Assembly (NCBI RefSeq): GCF_000092045.1
Contig: NC_007761.1
Location: 4,317,609-4,381,608 of the forward strand
DNA length: 64,000 bases
Origin: Rhizobium etli CFN 42
Lineage (GTDB): Bacteria; Pseudomonadota; Alphaproteobacteria; Rhizobiales; Rhizobiaceae
Reading direction: 5' to 3'
The stretch's first letter is position 1, and each line of letters begins with the position of its first letter. The notes below the pieces were generated by a model. That model saw nothing but the letters and a program-made list of their open reading frames with translations. It was not told where the DNA came from and did not search any database. The position numbers were made by a program, and so were the translations under genes. Below are positions 1 to 7,358 of the stretch, piece after piece.

Positions 1-12
1 CTGGAAGGCTGA

Positions 13-390
13 TCAGCCGCGCTCGCCAGGCGGCAGATTTCGCTTGGCTTCGAGCCAGGCGAGATCCTCGGCAAGGCTCTCCCGCACCGTCTTTTCCATC
101 CGGCGAAAACGCGCGAGCAATTCTTCGCCGAATGGCGTCAATGCCGCACCGCCGCCCTTCTGTCCGCCGCGTTGCGGCTCCACCACCTGTTCTGAGAACA
201 TCCGGTTCATCTCGCTGACAAGCAGCCAGGCTCGGCGATAGGACATGTCCATCGCCCGCCCGGCCGCCGAGATCGACCCCGTCGCGCAGATATGCTCCAG
301 CAGCTCCATCTTGCCGTGACCGAGACGATGCTCGTTCGGAAAGCTGATTCGCAGGACGGGAACAGGTGTTTTTGCGGCTGGGTCGGTCAT
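13..390 (-). CDS. ModE-like winged-helix DNA-binding protein
   Basis: A 125-residue protein built only of the ModE N-terminal type of winged helix. The helix-turn-helix lies at about residues 38-62 (GSISAAGRAMDMSYRRAW), followed by a glycine-rich wing (GGQKGGGAALT, about 75-85) and a C-terminal dimer helix. It has no molybdate-binding (MOP/TOBE) domain, so it is the short ModE form often found in alphaproteobacteria. By family it would control molybdate uptake or molybdoenzyme genes, but no such gene is visible here and the left neighbour is outside the window. I chose the ATG at 390 because the family similarity begins shortly after it; an in-frame ATG at 459 would add 23 unlike residues. 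No strong Shine-Dalgarno is seen at either. Confidence 0.8.
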   Translation of the reverse strand: MTDPAAKTPVPVLRISFPNEHRLGHGKMELLEHICATGSISAAGRAMDMSYRRAWLLVSEMNRMFSEQVVEPQRGGQKGGGAALTPFGEELLARFRRMEKTVRESLAEDLAWLEAKRNLPPGERG

Positions 391-532
391 CGAATCGAGA
401 AATCGAGGAATTTGCGGCACTTTACGCCGCGGTACCGAAACTGTACACCGACCGCACAAGCAGCCTGGGCGGCAATATTCTTCAATTCGGGCGCCAGATC
501 GGATTTTCGGCCGCTCTGTACCTTAGCACGTC

Positions 533-561
533 TTGAAACATTAGTGGTTTGATGCCTATCT
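533..561 (+). promoter_or_regulatory. Probable housekeeping promoter of rsfS
   Basis: TTGAAA at 533-538 and CTATCT at 556-561 are separated by exactly 17 bases, close to the rhizobial sigma-70 form CTTGAC-N17-CTATAT. Transcription would start near 568, upstream of rsfS. Confidence 0.5.
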
Positions 562-629
562 TAACCATGATCCGGTCGTGATCGGATCTCGTGTTGTGCA
601 TGGTTTGTCATTCCAGGAAAGGGAAAAAA

Positions 630-1043
630 CTGACAACAGTACACGCCAAGGGAAAAACGCTCGCCGTTGTCCCGAAGAGTGCGGAACGTGGCGCCGATGC
701 CGCTGCCCGCGCCTTAGAAGCCGTCCTCACCAGCCTTGAGGACTCCAAAGCTGAAGATATCGTCACCATCGACATTGCCGGAAAATCGGCGCTTGGAGAC
801 TACATGATCGTCGTCTCCGGTCGCTCGAACAGGCATGTCCTGGCGATCTCGGATCACCTGCTCACCGATCTCAAGGACGAAGGCTTCGGTTCAGCCCGCG
901 TCGAAGGTCAGGAAGGCGGCGACTGGATCCTGATCGACACCGGTGACATCATCGTGCATGTGTTCCGCCCCGAAATCCGCGAGTTCTACAACATCGAAAA
1001 GATGTGGGCGGCTCCGGATATGGATGAAGAAACACGGCACTGA
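630..1043 (+). CDS. rsfS: Ribosome silencing factor RsfS (Iojap/DUF143)
   Basis: RsfS binds ribosomal protein uL14 on the large subunit and blocks subunit joining when nutrients are low. The DUF143 fold fills the protein from about residue 30, with the typical DYMIVVSGRSNRH, EGQEGGDWILID and FRPEIREFYNIEKMW blocks. The start is unusual. A strong Shine-Dalgarno (AGGAAAGGG, 615-623) sits six bases before an in-frame CTG at 630, giving 137 residues beginning TTVHAKGK. In-frame ATGs at 591 and 600 have no convincing Shine-Dalgarno. It is followed by rlmH, a common pairing (rsfS-rlmH) in bacteria. Confidence 0.9.
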   Translation: MTTVHAKGKTLAVVPKSAERGADAAARALEAVLTSLEDSKAEDIVTIDIAGKSALGDYMIVVSGRSNRHVLAISDHLLTDLKDEGFGSARVEGQEGGDWILIDTGDIIVHVFRPEIREFYNIEKMWAAPDMDEETRH

Positions 1044-1159
1044 CAGGCGAACCGGCAACGTCCGGCGTCTGAGATGCGGCATTTGACTGGCCGGGAAGAT
1101 AAGAAGCCGGCTGCGGTGCATCGTGCGCCTGAAATGCCGTCACGAGCAGGAGCGGGGAA

Positions 1160-1642
1160 ATGCGAATCGGCCTTTTTGCGGTGGGACGGCTGAAGTCCGG
1201 CCCCGAAAAGGATCTTGTGGCCCGTTACCTCGATCGTTTCGCCAAAGCCGGCTCTGCTGTCGGCCTCGAATTCACCCGTGTTGCCGAAGTCGGCGAAAGC
1301 CGTGCCTCCAATGCGGAGACCCGCAAGCGCGAAGAGGCGGCGATGCTACTGAAATCGCTGGCCGAGGGCAGCGTTCTCATCCTTCTCGATGAACGCGGCA
1401 AGGCGCTCGATAGCGAAGCCTTCGCCAAGTTGCTCGGCGGCTATCGTGACCAGGGCAAACGCGAGCTGACGATTGCGATCGGCGGAGCCGACGGCCTTGA
1501 TCCCTCCCTTTACGACCGGGCCGACGCCACGCTTTGCCTGGGCAAAATGACCTGGCCGCACCAGCTGGTCCGCACGCTGATCGCCGAGCAGCTCTACCGC
1601 GCTGTCACCATCTTGTCCGGCCATCCCTATCACCGCGTCTGA
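1160..1642 (+). CDS. rlmH: 23S rRNA pseudouridine-1915 N3-methyltransferase RlmH
   Basis: A SPOUT-class methyltransferase of 160 residues, the usual family length. It methylates pseudouridine 1915 of helix 69 in the assembled 70S ribosome using S-adenosylmethionine. The C-terminal trefoil-knot signature is clear: IGGADGLDPSLYDRAD, then LGKMTWPHQLVRTLIAEQLYRA, ending in GHPYHR. A Shine-Dalgarno (AGGAGCGGGG) precedes the ATG. It lies 116 bases after rsfS, so both genes serve ribosome maturation or quiescence. The stop codon is followed directly by a parS-like palindrome. Confidence 0.95.
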   Translation: MRIGLFAVGRLKSGPEKDLVARYLDRFAKAGSAVGLEFTRVAEVGESRASNAETRKREEAAMLLKSLAEGSVLILLDERGKALDSEAFAKLLGGYRDQGKRELTIAIGGADGLDPSLYDRADATLCLGKMTWPHQLVRTLIAEQLYRAVTILSGHPYHRV

Positions 1643-1644
1643 AC

Positions 1645-1658
1645 GTTCCACGTGGAAC
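1645..1658. other. parS-like site (GTTCCACGTGGAAC)
   Basis: A perfect 14-base palindrome with the CACGTG core, matching the TGTTCCACGTGGAACA variant of the bacterial parS consensus. It starts two bases after the rlmH stop codon. ParB is encoded at 55.3 kb in the same window. Confidence 0.65.
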
Positions 1659-1770
1659 CCATCTCTTTGACACTGCGTCGCATTGTCACGCAGCCGTGTT
1701 TTGCTGCGTCAGCCATTCTCCTGCAAACTTTCTGGCAAAGCGTGCCAAATCAGCTTAGTCTCCGCGCAAT

Positions 1771-3222
1771 TTGACAGAGTGCCGGACACGCATGACGACG
1801 ACTCCAACCAGGCGACACCGCATGATTCTGCCGGCACTTGCGGCCGGTTTCGGTGTTGCGGTCATCCTCGTCTCGACAAGCCCGTTTTCGGTCCGGGCCC
1901 AGGATGCCGCCCCGGAAGCGGCGCAATCTTCAAACCCGCCACCCGCCGAGGCGCCGCTGCCCGATCCGGCCGCCGAACTTGCCGCCAAACGGGATGAGAC
2001 CCGCGCCGAACTCGAAGCCCTGTCGAAGACCATTAGCCTGTCCTCGGACAAGGTGAGCGAGCTCCAGCAAAGCATCAGCAATCTGGAAAAGAGCACGCAG
2101 AGCGTTCGCCAGGCGCTGATCGATTCCGCCGCACGCCGCAAGGGGCTGGAAAAACAGATCCTCGAGAGCGAGAAGAAGCTTGCCGACCTCGGCGTCAAGG
2201 AGGATGGCATCCGCCGTTCCCTGCACGAACGCCGCGGCCTGCTGGCCGAGGTGCTGGCGGCACTCCAGCGCATGGGCCGCAATCCGCCGCCGGCTTTGCT
2301 CGTCACGCCCGACGACGCGCTTGCTTCCGTGCGCAGCGCCATCCTGCTCGGCGCCGTCGTGCCCGGCATCCGCAAGGAAACCGACAAGCTCGCCGCCGAT
2401 CTCGCAAGCCTGGCCGCCCTGCAGACGGCAAGCGCCGCCGAGAAGGCTCGGCTGACGGCGACGATGACCGATAGCATCGAGGAAGAGCGGCGCATGGATC
2501 TGCTGCTTGCCGAAAACGACAAACTCAGCCGCAGCAGCGCCGCCGAACTGCAGGCCGAGAAGAAGCGGTCCGAGGAACTGGCGGGCAAGGCGACCAGCCT
2601 CGAGGGCCTCGTCGCCTCCATGGAATCCGAGATCGCCTCGGTACGCGAGGCGGCCGCCGCCGCCCGCCAGGCCGAGGAGAACCGCCGGCTCTTGACGGAC
2701 GAGCAGCGGGCTCAGGCGAAGGCGCTGGCCGAGAGCGGCGTGCCCGATAAAAACCGCATTGCGCCCGCATATCCCTTCGCAGAATTGAGGGCGAAATTGG
2801 AACTGCCCGTGGCAGGCGATATCCTGCGCCAGTTCGGCGATGCCGACGGCACCGGGCATGAAGCCATGGGCATGACCGTCGCCACCAACCCGGAGACAGT
2901 GGTGACGGCGCCTGCAGACGGCCTGGTGGTTTTTGCCGGCGCTTTCCGCAGCTACGGCCAGATGATCATCCTTGACGCGGGCGATGGCTATCACCTGGTT
3001 CTCTCGGGAATGGATACGATCAATACCCGCCAGGGAAAATTCGTTTTCGCCGGCGAGCCGCTCGCCGTGATGGGAGCGAAAAGAGTGGCGAGCGCAACTG
3101 CATTGGCGCTGGAAACGGACCGGCCAACGCTTTACATTGAATTTCGAAAAGACGGTAAACCGGTCGATTCTCGACCGTGGTGGACCGCCAAGGACACTGG
3201 AAAGGCACGCAATGATTCGTAG
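1771..3222 (+). CDS. EnvC-like murein hydrolase activator (M23/LytM domain, degenerate)
   Basis: A 483-residue exported protein with an N-terminal hydrophobic segment (about residues 18-42), then a long coiled coil (about 65-320) and a C-terminal LytM domain (about 345-465). This is the EnvC layout, in which the coiled coil binds FtsEX and the LytM domain activates cell-wall amidases during division. The zinc ligands of active LytM enzymes look lost: the usual H-x3-D position reads HEAMGM, and the HxH motif is reduced to YHLVLSG. I therefore expect an activator, not a peptidase. The start is TTG at 1771 or ATG at 1792. The stop overlaps the ctpA start by 11 bases. Confidence 0.85.
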   Translation: MTECRTRMTTTPTRRHRMILPALAAGFGVAVILVSTSPFSVRAQDAAPEAAQSSNPPPAEAPLPDPAAELAAKRDETRAELEALSKTISLSSDKVSELQQSISNLEKSTQSVRQALIDSAARRKGLEKQILESEKKLADLGVKEDGIRRSLHERRGLLAEVLAALQRMGRNPPPALLVTPDDALASVRSAILLGAVVPGIRKETDKLAADLASLAALQTASAAEKARLTATMTDSIEEERRMDLLLAENDKLSRSSAAELQAEKKRSEELAGKATSLEGLVASMESEIASVREAAAAARQAEENRRLLTDEQRAQAKALAESGVPDKNRIAPAYPFAELRAKLELPVAGDILRQFGDADGTGHEAMGMTVATNPETVVTAPADGLVVFAGAFRSYGQMIILDAGDGYHLVLSGMDTINTRQGKFVFAGEPLAVMGAKRVASATALALETDRPTLYIEFRKDGKPVDSRPWWTAKDTGKARNDS

Positions 3223-4534
3223 GGCTTCTCTTGTTCTGGTCGGCGCATTGATGGGTGCGACCGCGATGAGCGTCATTTACTCGGCAGGTGTGCCGGCAGA
3301 AGCGGCCGGATCCTCGACATACAAGGAACTTTCTGTATTCGGCGACGTCTTCGAACGCGTGCGTGCGCAGTATGTCACGCCGCCGGCCGAAGACAAGCTG
3401 ATCGAAAACGCCATCAACGGCATGCTGTCTTCGCTCGACCCGCATTCAAGCTATATGAATGCGAAGGACGCCGAAGACATGCGCACCCAGACGAAGGGTG
3501 AATTCGGCGGTCTCGGCATCGAAGTCACGATGGAGGACGAGCTCGTCAAGGTCATCACCCCGATCGACGACACGCCCGCCGCCAAGGCCGGCGTTCTCGC
3601 CGGCGACTACATCTCCGAGATCGACGGGCAGTCCGTTCGCGGCCTGAAGCTGGAAGACGCCGTCGAAAAAATGCGCGGCGCCGTCAATACCCCGATCAAG
3701 CTGACGCTGATCCGCAAGGGCGCCGACAAGCCCATCGAACTGACGATCGTCCGTGACGTCGTCGCTGTCCAGGCCGTCAAGTCGCGCGTCGAGGACGATG
3801 TCGGTTACCTCCGCATCATCTCCTTCACCGAAAAGACCTACCCGGACATGGAGAAGGCGATCAAGAAGATCAAGGACACCGTTCCGGCCGACAAGCTGAA
3901 GGGTTACGTCCTCGACCTGCGCCTTAACCCGGGTGGCCTGCTCGACCAGGCGATCAATGTCTCCGACGCCTTGCTGCAGCGTGGCGAGGTCGTTTCGACC
4001 CGTGGCCGCAATCCGGATGAAACCCGCCGCTTCAATGCCGGCCCGGGCGACCTGACCGACGGCAAACCGGTCATCGTGCTGATCAACGGCGGTTCGGCCT
4101 CCGCATCGGAAATCGTTGCCGGCGCGCTTCAGGATCTGCGCCGCGCCACCGTCCTTGGCACCCGCTCCTTCGGCAAGGGCTCGGTCCAGACGATCATCCC
4201 GCTCGGTGAAAACGGCGCGCTGCGCCTGACCACGGCGCTCTATTACACGCCGTCGGGCCGCTCGATCCAGGGCACCGGCATCACCCCCGACATCAAGGTC
4301 GAGGAGCCGCTGCCGGAGGAACTGCAGGGCAAGATGGTGACCGAGGGTGAATCCAGCCTGCGTGGTCACATCAAGGGCCAGAGCGAAACCGACGAAGGTT
4401 CGGGCTCCGTTGCCTATGTGCCGCCGGACCCGAAGGATGACGTTCAGCTGAACTACGCGCTCGACCTTCTGCGCGGCAAGAAGACCGATCCGGCCTTTCC
4501 GCCGAACCCAGACAAGGCCGTCGTCGCCAAGTAA
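3212..4534 (+). CDS. ctpA: Carboxyl-terminal processing protease CtpA (S41)
   Basis: A periplasmic S41 serine protease of 440 residues. Domains in order are an N-terminal signal or anchor segment (about 5-30), a PDZ domain (about 85-165) and the tail-specific protease core. The catalytic Ser lies in GGSASASE (residues 293-300) and the catalytic Lys in GTRSFGKG (Lys322). The ATG at 3212 lies inside the 3' end of the EnvC-like gene, so the two are coupled. The pairing of an amidase activator and a Ctp protease is common in alphaproteobacteria and suggests joint control of murein hydrolases. A hairpin follows the stop codon. Confidence 0.93.
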   Translation: MIRRASLVLVGALMGATAMSVIYSAGVPAEAAGSSTYKELSVFGDVFERVRAQYVTPPAEDKLIENAINGMLSSLDPHSSYMNAKDAEDMRTQTKGEFGGLGIEVTMEDELVKVITPIDDTPAAKAGVLAGDYISEIDGQSVRGLKLEDAVEKMRGAVNTPIKLTLIRKGADKPIELTIVRDVVAVQAVKSRVEDDVGYLRIISFTEKTYPDMEKAIKKIKDTVPADKLKGYVLDLRLNPGGLLDQAINVSDALLQRGEVVSTRGRNPDETRRFNAGPGDLTDGKPVIVLINGGSASASEIVAGALQDLRRATVLGTRSFGKGSVQTIIPLGENGALRLTTALYYTPSGRSIQGTGITPDIKVEEPLPEELQGKMVTEGESSLRGHIKGQSETDEGSGSVAYVPPDPKDDVQLNYALDLLRGKKTDPAFPPNPDKAVVAK

Positions 4535-4544
4535 TCGATCATTG

Positions 4545-4570
4545 CAAGGCCGGGCACTCGCCCGGCCTTG
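4545..4570 (+). terminator. Hairpin after ctpA
   Basis: An 11-bp perfect stem (CAAGGCCGGGC / GCCCGGCCTTG) with a 4-base loop follows the ctpA stop. Only a weak pyrimidine run comes next, so termination may be partial and the next gene may still be co-transcribed. Confidence 0.5.
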
Positions 4571-4610
4571 ACCCTTTCTGCTGTTTCCCGGTTTGGAGCG
4601 GGCGAGAAAA

Positions 4611-5807
4611 TTGGGAACGGACCTGCATGCGCCTTTGGGGCGCAACCGCAAAACCGGCAGCCGGCGGCCGGGAGTGCTGCGCCTCGGCCGCATCGCCGCC
4701 AGTCTGTGTCTTTTTGCGATAGGCGGCTTCTCCCTTTATACGGCATTTCGTGGCGACGGGCTCGAACGCAAAAAACCGCCGGCAACCGAGCAAGCGGCAG
4801 CGCCCTCGTCGAGCACACCTCAACCAGCGCAGACGCCGGCCGGCCAGGCGGCGGATGGCATGCCGCGTGCCGAACCGCGTTCGGGCGCCAATGTCGAGCA
4901 GATGGTCACCGGTGACGGGTCTGTCGTCACCAAATACAGCCCCCGCCCCCGCGACGGCAGCGGACCGGTATTGGTCGATGCCATGCAGATCGGCCAGGAT
5001 CCGCGCATGGCGGCGCTGCCGAACGAGACACTGCTTGAGGATTCGGCCTATGGCAGGCTGCCGATCGTCGGCCCCGACGGTCGACGGCCGATGGATCAGT
5101 ATGCCCGTCCCTCGTCCGGCGCCCGGGGTGTACGCGTCGCCATTGTCGTCAGCGGCCTTGGGCTCAGCCAGACGGGAACGCAGCGCGCCATCGCCGAATT
5201 GCCCGAGGAGATCACGCTGGCCTTTGCCGCAAGCGGCAACAGCCTCCAGCGCTGGATGCAGGAAGCCCGGCGCGGCGGCCATGAAATCCTTCTGCAGGTG
5301 CCGCTGGAGCCGTTTGATTACCCGGCAAACGATCCAGGCCCGGAGACTCTGCTAACCTCAAAGCCGGTCGCCCGCAACATCGAGAACCTGCACAAGGCGA
5401 TGGGCGAGATCACCAATTACACCGGCATCCTGAACTATCTCGGCGGCCGTTTCCTTTCCGACCCTGCCGCCATGGAGCCCATCATGCGCGATATCGGCAA
5501 ACGTGGCCTGCTCTTCCTCGACGACGGGACGTCGGCGCAGTCGAAAACGGCTGATGTCGCCAAGGGGACCGAACTGCCCTATGCCTTTGCCGATCTGCAG
5601 CTCGACGGCCAGCTCGACGTCAACGCCATCCTGAAAAAACTCGACGAGCTCGAGCGTGTCGCTCGCAAGAACGGCCAGGCGATCGGCATCGCCTCGGCTT
5701 TTGACGAAAGCGTCGACGCCATTGCCAAGTGGAGCGAGGAGGCTTCGATGCGCGGCATCGAGATCGTCGGCGTTGCGGCGCTTTCGAAGGACCCCAGAAA
5801 CCCCTGA
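4611..5807 (+). CDS. Divergent polysaccharide deacetylase family protein (DUF610/YibQ-like)
   Basis: A membrane-anchored periplasmic protein with a basic N-terminus, one transmembrane segment (about residues 32-50 from the start used), a low-complexity Pro/Ala linker and a C-terminal divergent polysaccharide deacetylase fold starting at [13 protein letters not shown]. Conserved family blocks such as [16 protein letters not shown] and [19 protein letters not shown] segments are present. Its exact substrate is unknown; its position between ctpA and rppH, after an EnvC-like gene, suggests an envelope role. I prefer TTG at 4611 ([12 protein letters not shown]), because a purine-rich stretch precedes it; TTG at 4593 is also possible. 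Confidence 0.8.
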   Translation: MGTDLHAPLGRNRKTGSRRPGVLRLGRIAASLCLFAIGGFSLYTAFRGDGLERKKPPATEQAAAPSSSTPQPAQTPAGQAADGMPRAEPRSGANVEQMVTGDGSVVTKYSPRPRDGSGPVLVDAMQIGQDPRMAALPNETLLEDSAYGRLPIVGPDGRRPMDQYARPSSGARGVRVAIVVSGLGLSQTGTQRAIAELPEEITLAFAASGNSLQRWMQEARRGGHEILLQVPLEPFDYPANDPGPETLLTSKPVARNIENLHKAMGEITNYTGILNYLGGRFLSDPAAMEPIMRDIGKRGLLFLDDGTSAQSKTADVAKGTELPYAFADLQLDGQLDVNAILKKLDELERVARKNGQAIGIASAFDESVDAIAKWSEEASMRGIEIVGVAALSKDPRNP

Positions 5808-5832
5808 GATGATGTCCTCAACGGAGAAGAAG

Positions 5833-6366
5833 ATGAGCCAGGCGACCGTGAAAGCCGAGGATCTGCCCTATCGCCCATGCGTCGGCGTGATGATCCTGAA
5901 CCGCGATGGCCTGGTCTGGGCCGGCCGACGCATTCCCGACGGCAATTCCGAATATGACGGCTCGCCGCAGCTCTGGCAGATGCCCCAGGGGGGCATCGAC
6001 AAGGGCGAGAATCCCCTGGATGCCGCCTACCGCGAGCTCTATGAAGAAACCGGCATCAGAACGGTGACGCTGCTCGCCGAAGCAAGCAATTGGATCAATT
6101 ACGATCTGCCGCCGTCGCTGATCGGCATCGGGCTGAAAGGGAAATTTCGCGGCCAGACGCAGCGCTGGTTCGCCTTCCGCTTCGAGGGCGACGAGAGCGA
6201 GATCGCCATCAATCCGCCGCCCGGCGGCCACGATCCCGAATTCGATGCCTGGGAATGGAAGCCGATGCAGGAGCTGCCGGGCCTGATTGTCCCCTTTAAG
6301 CGCGCCGTCTATGACCAGGTGATAGCCGAATTCCGGCATTTGGCGGCGCTGCAATCGGAAGACTGA
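5833..6366 (+). CDS. rppH: RNA pyrophosphohydrolase RppH (Nudix)
   Basis: RppH removes pyrophosphate from the 5' end of mRNA and so triggers decay by 5'-sensing RNases. The 177-residue protein carries a complete Nudix box ([23 protein letters not shown]) and the family N-terminus [13 protein letters not shown]. The ATG at 5833 has GGAGAAG just upstream; in-frame ATGs at 5809 and 5812 are less likely. The gene follows the DUF610 gene by 25 bases and probably ends the operon, facing bfr convergently with a shared hairpin between them. Confidence 0.93.
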   Translation: MSQATVKAEDLPYRPCVGVMILNRDGLVWAGRRIPDGNSEYDGSPQLWQMPQGGIDKGENPLDAAYRELYEETGIRTVTLLAEASNWINYDLPPSLIGIGLKGKFRGQTQRWFAFRFEGDESEIAINPPPGGHDPEFDAWEWKPMQELPGLIVPFKRAVYDQVIAEFRHLAALQSED

Positions 6367-6376
6367 TCAAGAGGAC

Positions 6377-6405
6377 GATGCAGGCCGCGTCAACCGGCCT
6401 GCATC
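6377..6405. terminator. Bidirectional hairpin between rppH and bfr
   Basis: An 11-bp perfect stem (GATGCAGGCCG / CGGCCTGCATC) with a 7-base loop lies between the two convergent stop codons. There is no strong T-run on either side. Confidence 0.5.
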
Positions 6406-6414
6406 CGATCCGAA

Positions 6415-6900
6415 TTATTCGGCTTCGTCGGCGGAATCGGCGTTGAGCTGGCCGTATTTGCTTTCGCCGATTTTCTCGAGCAGATCGAGCTGCGTTTCGA
6501 GGAAGTCGATATGGCCTTCTTCATCGGCCAGCAGCTCTTCGAACAGCTTCATCGACACATAATCGCCAGCTTCATAACAAATATCGCGCGACTTCTTGTA
6601 GGCCGTGCGGGCGTCATACTCGCCGGCGAGATCGGCTTCGAGGACTTCCTTGACGTTCTGGCCGATACGCAGAGGGGCCAGAGTCTGCAAATTGGGATGG
6701 CCTTCGAGGAAGATGATGCGGGCGACGAGCCGGTCGGCATGATGCATCTCTTCGATGGATTCGGCGCGTTCCTTCTTGGCGAGCTTGGTGTAGCCCCAAT
6801 CCTCGAGAAGACGATAGTGAACCCAATATTGGTTGACTGCCCCGAGTTCGAGGAACAGTGCCTCGTTAAGCCGCTCGATGACCTTTTTGTCGCCTTTCAA
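6415..6900 (-). CDS. bfr: Bacterioferritin
   Basis: Haem-containing ferritin-like iron store that oxidises Fe(II) and keeps the mineral core in a 24-mer shell. The 161-residue protein shows the four-helix bundle with ferroxidase Glu and His residues and the haem-ligand methionine in [11 protein letters not shown] chose TTG at 6900 (then [14 protein letters not shown], as in the family) because AGGAGAG lies properly upstream; an in-frame start at 6924 would add eight residues. The start lies inside the end of bfd (35 bases of overlap), so the two are translationally linked. Confidence 0.93.
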   Translation of the reverse strand: MKGDKKVIERLNEALFLELGAVNQYWVHYRLLEDWGYTKLAKKERAESIEEMHHADRLVARIIFLEGHPNLQTLAPLRIGQNVKEVLEADLAGEYDARTAYKKSRDICYEAGDYVSMKLFEELLADEEGHIDFLETQLDLLEKIGESKYGQLNADSADEAE

Positions 6901-7195
6901 TGTCCGCTCTCCTGTTTTCCTCATGGAATTGCTTCAAGCGCGACATGAAATCAAATATTTCGGCCTCCGTCGAGTGGCGACGGGCGTGATATTCCTCGGT
7001 CGTCTGGATGATGATGTCGACCACGTTGGGGAAGCAGCCGCAGCAGCGACCGCGCTTTTCCATCGCATGATAGACCTTCGCAGGCACGATAAGCTGCCAA
7101 CAATCTTCGTCGAGTAGGTTGGTGATAACCTCCCGGATTTCCTTGTCGGTTATATAATTGCAGCTGCAGACAAGCACGTCTTCATTTCCAAACAT
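6866..7195 (-). CDS. bfd: Bacterioferritin-associated ferredoxin Bfd
   Basis: A [2Fe-2S] protein that docks on bacterioferritin and passes electrons to release stored iron. The N-terminal part has the Bfd cysteine pattern: CSC at residues 10-12 and a CCGC cluster near 51-54. The C-terminal extension ([14 protein letters not shown] onward) is longer than in the 64-residue enterobacterial Bfd. It overlaps bfr downstream, in line with the known Bfd-Bfr partnership. The upstream region has an imperfect inverted repeat that could be an iron-regulator site. Confidence 0.88.
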   Translation of the reverse strand: MFGNEDVLVCSCNYITDKEIREVITNLLDEDCWQLIVPAKVYHAMEKRGRCCGCFPNVVDIIIQTTEEYHARRHSTEAEIFDFMSRLKQFHEENRRADIERRQKGHRAA

Positions 7196-7211
7196 GACAC
7201 TGACTATCGTG

Positions 7212-7242
7212 TTTTCTGCTAAAGAAGATGGTGGCTGTCAAG
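7212..7242 (-). promoter_or_regulatory. Candidate promoter region of bfd-bfr with inverted repeat
   Basis: On the minus strand CTTGACA is found at 7242-7236, a good -35 element. About 17 bases on, near 7218-7213, the -10 position is poor (CAGAAA). TTCT-N5-AGAA overlaps it. An Irr/Fur-type control would be expected for these genes, but I cannot match a full known operator. Confidence 0.35.
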
Positions 7243-7358
7243 AAAAAATTCGAGCCCGACCGGATCGATTGAAGCGATGGACGCGGCCTGTTGCAGATTC
7301 TCTGAAATTCTGCAGCGAGCGCATGATGCAGGTGTGCCCGGTCGGTCGTTTGACGTGT

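Noticed and set aside
561..568. TTAACCAT as a CtrA half-site in the rsfS promoter
   Set aside because: A single 8-base half-site is too common to support a call, and no second site or cell-cycle context is seen.
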